This document shows positions 55,825 through 64,000 of a DNA stretch of 64,000 nt, in pieces; positions within the stretch are counted from its first letter, which is position 1; each line of letters begins with the position of its first letter. The notes beneath the pieces are model-generated. The model saw only the letters and a program-made list of their open reading frames with translations, ran no database searches and had not been told where the DNA came from. This DNA is from Paraburkholderia fungorum (GTDB lineage Bacteria; Pseudomonadota; Gammaproteobacteria; Burkholderiales; Burkholderiaceae), in assembly GCF_902833645.1 (NCBI RefSeq), contig NZ_CADFGE010000002.1, forward strand, positions 375,158 through 439,157. Direction: 5' to 3'. Position numbers and translations under genes: made by a program.

Positions 55825-58107
55825 TCAGGCTTCTGCCGAACGCACAACATGAACGGGAACCGACTTGTATGAAGGCGTGCCGCTCTCCTTGTCGATAAAG
55901 TCGAGCGGCACCAGCACGTTCGCCTCCGGATAATAGGCCGCCACCGAACCCGGCGCGATGTTGTACGCGATCGCCGTGATCCCGTTCAGGCGGAGCTGTC
56001 TGTTTGCCGAAACGGTTTCGATGTCGACCAGATCGCCGTGTTCAATTCCGCGCGCCGCCATATCGTCCTCGTTCATGAACAGCACGTCACGCCGGCCGAA
56101 TACGCCCCGGTAACGATCGTCGAGCGCGTAGATGGTGGTGTTGTACTGGTCGTGGCTGCGGATCGTGATGAGGCGCAGCACATTTTCAGCGCCGAGAACG
56201 TCGGCATCTTCTTTCACGCCGCCATACACCGAGAACATCGCCTTGCCGGATGGCGTGGGCCACACGCGTTCGGTTGGAGGAAGCGGCATGCGGAATCCTC
56301 CCGGCACTCTGATCCGCGCATTGAATGCCTCGAACCCCGGCACGGTTCGCTCGATCAGGTCCCGGATCCGGTCGTAGTCCGCCACCAGGTTCGACCACGC
56401 CACCTTGCTGTCCGGTAAGGTGGCGCTGGCGATCCCGGCGATGATCGCCGGCTCGGAGAGCAGATGTTCGGACGCGGGCTTCAGCTTCCCAGACGAAGCG
56501 TGAACCATCGACATGGAATCCTCGACCGTAATGGACTGCCGGCCGGTCGCCTGGATATCGAGCTCCGTACGGCCCACCACCGGCAGCACATACGTCTCCT
56601 TCGCCACCAGCAGGTGCGAACGGTTGAGCTTGGTGCCGAGGTGAACGCTCAGATCGAGTTTGCCCATGGCCGGAAAGGACTGCCCGGAGTCGGGTAGCGC
56701 CACCGCGAAGTTTCCGCCCAGGCAAATCAGCGCCTTGGCCGTGCCGTCGATCATCGCCTGCATCGCCTGGACCGCATCGTGACCGTGCGCGGCGGGCGGC
56801 GTGAAACCGAATACGTCTTCGATCTGTTTGAGAAAGCTCGCGGACGGCTTTTCCGTGATACCTACCGTGCGGTTTCCCTGCACGTTCGAGTGTCCGCGCA
56901 AAGGACAGATACCGGCGCCGGGTTTGCCGATGTTGCCGCGCAACAGCAACAGGTCGGCGATCAGACGGACATTGGCGGTTCCCTTGTTATGCTGGGTAAT
57001 CCCCATTCCATACGTGACAATCGTCGCGTTGGATTTTGCATAGGCGAGCGCCACTTCGTCGAGATCTTCACGGGTGAGTCCGCTCGCCTTCTCGATATCG
57101 TCCCATGACGTCGCTTCCAGATCGGCGGCAAACGCTTCGAAGCCCTGAGTATGCGTCGCGATGAATTCATGGTCGAGGACCGTCTTGCCCTGCTCCGCGT
57201 CCATCTGCAACAACGCCTTCATGATGCCCTTGAGGGCGGCCGCGTCGCCGCCCGCGTCGAGCTGGAAATAGGTCGAGGCGATTCGGGTCGAGCCGAAAGT
57301 CGCCATCTCGACCACGCTCTGCGGATCGGCGAAACGCTCCAGCGCGCGTTCGCGCAGCGGATTGAACACGATGATCGGCACATTACGCCGCGAGCATTCG
57401 TGGAGCGTGCCCATCATGCGGGGGTGATTCGTTCCGGGATTGTGGCCAATCGAGAGAATGAGCTCGGTCGTGTCGAAATCGTCCAGCGACACCGTGCCCT
57501 TGCCGATCCCGATCGACTGGGGCAAGCCGACGCTGGTCGGCTCGTGGCACATGTTCGAGCAGTCGGGAAAATTGTTGGTGCCGTACTCCCGGGCGAACAA
57601 TTGAAAAAGGTACGCGGCCTCGTTCGATGCCCTGCCCGATGTATAGAACTCGGCCTCATTGGGCGAAGACAAGCCTCGCAGAACCTCGCCGATGCGGGCA
57701 AATGCGTCCTCCCATTCGACTGGCCGGAATTTGTCCATGGCGCGGTCGTAGACGAGCGGATGGGTCAGACGGCCGAGATCCTCCAGTTCGAAGTCCGTTC
57801 GTTGCAGCAGCGACGACACCGTGTTGTCGGCGAAAAACTCCGGCGTCACCCGCTTCGTGGTCGCTTCCCACGTCACCGCTTTGGCGCCGTTTTCGCAAAA
57901 CTGGAAGGTGGACTTGTGCTCCTTGTCGGGCCACGCGCAACCCGGACAATCGAAGCCGTCAGGCTGATTGGTCCGCATCAACGTAATCGGCGCCTCGATG
58001 TTTTCCATTTGTGTGCGGACAGCCTGGGCAGTAGCTCGCAGCGCCCCCCAACCTCCAGCGGGCCCGTCGTACGGCCGGATTCCCGGAACTTCGCGTCGCG
58101 TGGTCAT
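55825..58107 (-). CDS. YdeP/FdhF-family molybdopterin oxidoreductase
   Basis: A 760-residue homologue of the formate dehydrogenase H alpha subunit. N-terminal cysteines C54, C57 and C71 (DCPGCAWP and FQFCENG) may bind iron-sulfur. The active site has cysteine, not selenocysteine, as molybdenum ligand (C187 in SNMCHEPTS). The C-terminal molybdopterin dinucleotide-binding domain is present. No Tat signal, so it is cytoplasmic. The ATG at 58107 follows GGAG; one four codons upstream is possible. YdeP contributes to acid resistance in E. coli; the substrate here is unknown. Confidence 0.88.
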   Translation of the reverse strand: MTTRREVPGIRPYDGPAGGWGALRATAQAVRTQMENIEAPITLMRTNQPDGFDCPGCAWPDKEHKSTFQFCENGAKAVTWEATTKRVTPEFFADNTVSSLLQRTDFELEDLGRLTHPLVYDRAMDKFRPVEWEDAFARIGEVLRGLSSPNEAEFYTSGRASNEAAYLFQLFAREYGTNNFPDCSNMCHEPTSVGLPQSIGIGKGTVSLDDFDTTELILSIGHNPGTNHPRMMGTLHECSRRNVPIIVFNPLRERALERFADPQSVVEMATFGSTRIASTYFQLDAGGDAAALKGIMKALLQMDAEQGKTVLDHEFIATHTQGFEAFAADLEATSWDDIEKASGLTREDLDEVALAYAKSNATIVTYGMGITQHNKGTANVRLIADLLLLRGNIGKPGAGICPLRGHSNVQGNRTVGITEKPSASFLKQIEDVFGFTPPAAHGHDAVQAMQAMIDGTAKALICLGGNFAVALPDSGQSFPAMGKLDLSVHLGTKLNRSHLLVAKETYVLPVVGRTELDIQATGRQSITVEDSMSMVHASSGKLKPASEHLLSEPAIIAGIASATLPDSKVAWSNLVADYDRIRDLIERTVPGFEAFNARIRVPGGFRMPLPPTERVWPTPSGKAMFSVYGGVKEDADVLGAENVLRLITIRSHDQYNTTIYALDDRYRGVFGRRDVLFMNEDDMAARGIEHGDLVDIETVSANRQLRLNGITAIAYNIAPGSVAAYYPEANVLVPLDFIDKESGTPSYKSVPVHVVRSAEA

Positions 58108-58352
58108 ATGAGACTCCATGAGCCGCCGCAGGAAATCTGCGGGCAGCTTTACTTGGGGTTACGCCGCGTCACGGCGTAAGGCTTGAATGGAATTCAGTCT
58201 AGTTGCGTTGAGGCGCCGCGAAAGATACAGATCGAGCCGCAGCGGGCGTGCACAGTTCACGCACATGAACACCGCCCCCGCCTTCGATCAGGCCGGCAAC
58301 CCGGCACACCGCCGACAATAACGCGGCGGTGCCTCCCTGCCGGATATGCACC

Positions 58353-61160
<2,808 letters not shown>

Positions 61161-61641
61161 CGTAGACTCACCTTTTCGGTTAAAACATCCGGCTATGTCA
61201 AAGGTTATAGAACGCGTCGATGTGAATTGCGAACACGCCGGAGCCGCCGTCCACGGTCCGTTTGTTTTGTTCAATAAGCGAGGAACCGTGATAGCGATGG
61301 CCCATCGGACACCGCATGTCCTGAGATTCTTTATCCCGTCCGTTTTCGACGAGCACTGTCTGAAAAGTACGGATCGGTCATGCCACATTCATAAGCATGA
61401 TTAGCATGACGAAACTCGGAATCCGTATCTGGATTCTATGAGCGGCTCATGCAGAAGGGAATATTGGCTTTTCCGATGATAGGCATTGGGTGGCATCCGC
61501 CCCGACGCGTTTCACCCGGATGGTCCGATTCACGGACGTGCAGCGGCGCTGCAGCGGCATGGCGCGCTGCGCGCCGGGTTTTACTGAACTTTATGAATCG
61601 CTATTGAGCGTGGAGCCGGTACTACCGCGCGCCGGCGGAAG
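61161..61641. other. 481-bp gene-free stretch upstream of the disaggregase
   Basis: This region holds the promoter of the Clp-type gene, read on the minus strand. A perfect TTGACA is present on that strand around 61199, but no -10 follows at the right spacing. TTGAA occurs near 61270 without a matching sigma-32 -10. I see no gene in it. Confidence 0.5.
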
Positions 61642-62022
61642 TCATTGCCGTGCCTCGCGGCGGCCTTGCTCTTCAACGGTCAGGATCGCTTCCGGGGCGA
61701 CTTCGAGACGGGCTTTCGGTATCGGCTCACCACTTTCATCGGAGAGACCATAGGTACCCTCGTCGATCTTCTGCAGCGCGCGTTCAATATCGCCAATGCG
61801 CTGGTCGTTCACGTCGTGCAGCGCCTGGTTGACTTCGTTCTGCGCCATGCCTTGGGCTACGTCCTCCGACTCTTCGGCCTCGTCGCCATGCTGCTCCTGA
61901 GCGGTGCGTTCGTCAGCGGTCGTCTTCTCCTCTCCGCCCAACAATTCGCGGCGCATTGCCTCGAGACGTTGACGCTGCTGCGCAATGAACTCGTCACTCA
62001 AATTGACCTGCTGCTGCGGCAT
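61642..62022 (-). CDS. DksA/TraR-family protein lacking the cysteine zinc finger
   Basis: A 126-residue coiled-coil protein. The helical part (LSDEFIAQQRQRLEAMRREL) and the DksA-like GTYGLSDESGEPIPKARLE turn are clear. The normal four cysteines are missing: the family's YG-x-C-x2-C becomes YGLSDES, and the second pair is also absent (ILTVEEQ). GGGAG precedes the ATG at 62022. Some DksA homologues, such as Pseudomonas DksA2, work without zinc, so it may be active under zinc limitation or stress. Confidence 0.85.
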   Translation of the reverse strand: MPQQQVNLSDEFIAQQRQRLEAMRRELLGGEEKTTADERTAQEQHGDEAEESEDVAQGMAQNEVNQALHDVNDQRIGDIERALQKIDEGTYGLSDESGEPIPKARLEVAPEAILTVEEQGRREARQ

Positions 62023-62194
62023 GGTTTTCTCCCTGACCCCATGCGGCTTCGCACAAGACCGGTCGTTGCCTGCATCCACCGAAAGACTGTCATGCGACAG
62101 CGCGCTTTCATCCAGCCTAAGGCTAGGATAGTACTAATTTGCAAGGATCGAATTGCTATCTCGACGCTGGCATGGGGTCGCGCGTCGGACGAAC

Positions 62195-62392
62195 TCACCC
62201 ACCCAGTTCCTGAAACGCGTGCCCATTGGCCTCCAGCCCCTTCAGGATGTCCGGCGCGAGCTCGCTCTCCCACACATGGCCGTCGAATTGCCATTGGCTC
62301 GTGTCAACCAGGTCGGGCAGTCCCGCGCCCTTGCGCACATAGAGCCCGAGTGTCGGCTTCTTCAGGTTGAGGTAGAAATCGAATTCCTGCAT
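62195..62392 (-). CDS. Small hypothetical protein
   Basis: A 65-residue protein (MQEFDFYLNLKKPTLGLYVR start), acidic and soluble. GAGGTG lies eight bases before the ATG. It follows the 62422 gene by 29 bases on the same strand, so the two probably form an operon. I do not recognise the family. Confidence 0.68.
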   Translation of the reverse strand: MQEFDFYLNLKKPTLGLYVRKGAGLPDLVDTSQWQFDGHVWESELAPDILKGLEANGHAFQELGG

Positions 62393-62421
62393 TGCAACAC
62401 CTCATGCGAGAGTCGGCGGAC

Positions 62422-62673
62422 TCAACTATCGTCGACGTTGTCCGCGTAATGGTCGATAACGACTTTGCACTCGTCCACCACGACCTGAAGGAACGCAGGA
62501 TCATTTCTCTCGACCCAGCGCTCCACATGAATAAAACGTTCTGTTCCCAGATCGGCAATGCGTTCCGGGTCGGCGGTCGTGACATCGACCGTGACGACGC
62601 CCCGGTTGGCTTGCAGTGGTGCGATCGTTGCGGAAATGAGAAACCGCCGATATGAGAATTCATTTTGCGCCAT
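62422..62673 (-). CDS. Small hypothetical protein
   Basis: An 83-residue protein, MAQNEFSYRRFLISATIAPL at its start, with alternating hydrophobic residues and a DVTTADPERIADLGTERFIH middle. A strong AGGAGG lies seven bases before the ATG. It is the first gene of a two-gene unit. No family recognised. Confidence 0.7.
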   Translation of the reverse strand: MAQNEFSYRRFLISATIAPLQANRGVVTVDVTTADPERIADLGTERFIHVERWVERNDPAFLQVVVDECKVVIDHYADNVDDS

Positions 62674-62935
62674 ACAACCTCCTGCTACTGGATGATATGA
62701 GGGCCTGCCATTCTTTCGTACCGGAAGTCTATGAACAACTCATGACCCTGTGAACATGGCTTTTTCCGATGCCAGCTATTGGTCGACGCGGTCTGCCGGT
62801 CTGTCGCTGAGTTGCGATATCTGCGTGTTACAAGCCTGGAATTGCGGCATGATGACGCCACGGCGTCCGTAAGAAGAAGCATGCATGCCGGATTGCTGAC
62901 AGCTAACGATCATGAACACGGCAAAGGAGAAAACG

Positions 62936-63259
62936 ATGCCAACAGGCTCTGTTTCGTACGGCGAGTTTGAGATTACCGTGCACCCTGAGCGTAACAAGCT
63001 CGGCGCGTGGATCGCAAGTGTCAGTGTGAGCCGGGGCGGTCAGACTGTCATCGACGTTGTGCCCATGACCGTTCAGCCCGAATGGCTAACCGAGGAGGAG
63101 GCCGTGAGAGACGGGGTTGAATGGGGACGCCGGTATATCGATCGCGAATTCAACACGCCGCAGTCTCGCTCCTGGGTCGCCGAGCGTTCGCATGCGGAAA
63201 ACTGGTTCCGTAATACCGAGGAATCCGATGGCTCGGAAACACGCGTGAGTGACACGTAG
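62936..63259 (+). CDS. Conserved-looking hypothetical protein
   Basis: A 107-residue protein beginning MPTGSVSYGEFEITVHPERN. The first 75 residues look like a compact beta-rich fold (ITVHPERNKLGAWIASVSVS, then EEAVRDGVEWGRRYIDREF). The C-terminal 30 are charged. AAAGGAGAAAACG before the ATG is a strong site. It lies in the stress cluster beside the Clp and DksA-like genes. Function not known. Confidence 0.75.
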   Translation: MPTGSVSYGEFEITVHPERNKLGAWIASVSVSRGGQTVIDVVPMTVQPEWLTEEEAVRDGVEWGRRYIDREFNTPQSRSWVAERSHAENWFRNTEESDGSETRVSDT

Positions 63260-63336
63260 AGCCCACGGGGCAGGCTCCAGGGCAATCCTGGCCGCGCCGT
63301 GTGAATGCCCTGGCTTGGCGCGCCACGGCTCGCCGG

Positions 63337-63696
63337 TCAGTGCTTTCGCCCGAGATGTGCTTCGATTTGCCTGGCATTGAGCGTCGACAGGTCCTCGCTA
63401 ACCTGCTCGAATATCAGCCGGCGTGTGTCCTCGCTGAGATTCGCCTTGACCATGCCGAGGAATTTGGGCTCGATGGCAAGCCTCAGCCGATTGTAAAGCT
63501 GGTGAAGCCGACCGGCTTCCAGATAATCGGAAACGCGCTTTGCGAATTTCTCACGGTCTTTTTCCGTGAGCATCGTGCCGGTGTATGCGGTGTTGATGAG
63601 ATCTTCTTTCTCCTGCAGAGCGAGCGTCAATCCTGGCGTCTGGAAAACCCGCGCGCGACCGCCGTCAGCCACCACAAGCCAGGTCATATCGCTCAT
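63337..63696 (-). CDS. Host-attachment-type protein (AtsE-like)
   Basis: A 119-residue protein with the characteristic start MTWLVVADGGRARVFQTPG and the later NRLRLAIEPKFLGMVKANLS of proteins annotated as required for attachment to host cells. The fold resembles eRF1 domain-like proteins. GGAGGTG lies before tandem ATGs at 63699 and 63696. The family name comes from one plant-attachment study and may not describe function here. Confidence 0.85.
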   Translation of the reverse strand: MSDMTWLVVADGGRARVFQTPGLTLALQEKEDLINTAYTGTMLTEKDREKFAKRVSDYLEAGRLHQLYNRLRLAIEPKFLGMVKANLSEDTRRLIFEQVSEDLSTLNARQIEAHLGRKH

Positions 63697-63803
63697 CATG
63701 CACCTCCAGGCAGGGATTTGTTCGCAAGTACGATAGCAGTTCGAGCGCACGACGCCCACGCCCGGATCACCGATTCATAGTATAGGTCTCAAAGTTCACG
63801 CTG

Positions 63804-63832
63804 AAGCCGCTTGTACAGCTTCAAAGCGGCTT
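63804..63832. terminator. Hairpin between the right-edge gene and the attachment gene
   Basis: AAGCCGCTT at 63804-63812 pairs exactly with AAGCGGCTT at 63824-63832 around an 11-base loop. It lies downstream of the right-edge gene on the minus strand. No T-tract follows on that strand, so it may be an mRNA stabiliser or a weak terminator. Confidence 0.35.
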
Positions 63833-63939
63833 TCGGTTTCGATCGATCGGCCGGCCTGCATATCCCGTACCAAACGGAGCGCGCGCTGTCTGACGAACCG
63901 GGCGCCAATGCGCGGCATGGTGGCGCCCCGGCTCGCTAA

Positions 63940-64000
63940 TCAGAAATTGAAGTTATCGATATTGCTCGCATCGAACGTGGTCGGCGGTCCGAGAATGATT
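63940..64000 (-). CDS. C-terminus of a probable sugar-binding protein, cut by window
   Basis: The last 19 codons of a minus-strand gene read IILGPPTTFDASNIDNFNF and then TGA. The pattern GPPTTFxxxNxDxxxF is common at the C-termini of periplasmic sugar-binding proteins of ABC transporters. Too little is visible to be sure, and the rest lies to the right of the window. Confidence 0.6.
   Translation of the reverse strand, partial: IILGPPTTFDASNIDNFNF

Noticed and set aside
58261..58345. Terminator after the disaggregase gene
   Set aside because: A GC-rich inverted repeat with a bulge is present, but no T-tract follows it on the minus strand.

Overview
The window looks like a chromosomal segment of a betaproteobacterium of the Burkholderiaceae, most likely Paraburkholderia or a close relative. 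The basis is the high GC content, a DUF4148 secreted protein, Burkholderia-type porin, long IF-1 and AtpD sequences, and the typical dense gene packing. This assignment rests on protein character, not on an rRNA or a database match. I see no rRNA, tRNA, insertion sequence, prophage or CRISPR array. Both edges cut genes: a PadR regulator on the left, and the C-terminus of a probable sugar-binding protein on the right.

Layout. 1-4.7 kb: PadR regulator, siderophore-interacting flavoprotein, MFS exporter, AI-2E permease, two CsbD-like stress proteins. 5.0-15.6 kb: a PAS-LuxR regulator, then a six-gene minus-strand operon (isobutyryl-CoA dehydrogenase-like, acyl-CoA synthetase, MmsA, MmsB, enoyl-CoA hydratase, 3-hydroxyisobutyryl-CoA hydrolase) that encodes the whole distal valine pathway, with a divergent AraC regulator. 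15.7-24.9 kb: NfeD/stomatin pair, DUF4148, purine permease, cytochrome b561, an AcoR-like sigma-54 activator, a ferredoxin and small proteins. 25.0-28.4 kb: a polyamine (Puu-type) cluster. 28.7-36.0 kb: OsmC, a YheO/DauR-like regulator, IF-1, a GntR/MFS divergent pair with a clear palindromic operator, and a NasT-NasS nitrate-sensing pair. 36.0-43.5 kb: a TctE/TctD two-component system divergent from an Fbp-type ABC transporter and porin, ending in a strong terminator.

43.6-50.8 kb is the most unusual part. A DyP peroxidase with an encapsulin cargo-loading peptide overlaps a family 1 encapsulin gene, giving a peroxidase-loaded nanocompartment. A solitary extra F1-ATPase beta subunit gene (atpD) lies tail to tail with it. 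This cassette is bracketed by two LysR genes that form a near-identical direct repeat offset by exactly 5,001 bp. The left LysR frame runs without a stop into a DUF1269 membrane protein that also has its own ribosome binding site.

51.0-58.1 kb: a MocR-type regulator, a bestrophin-like channel and an operon joining a YdeP/FdhF molybdoenzyme to a cyanide-insensitive cytochrome bd oxidase (CioA, CioB). 58.3-64 kb: a stress cluster with a ClpG/ClpK-like disaggregase, a DksA/TraR homologue without cysteines, several small uncharacterised proteins and a host-attachment-type protein. The shared theme of 43-64 kb is oxidative, respiratory and protein-folding stress, but that link is inferred from gene content only.
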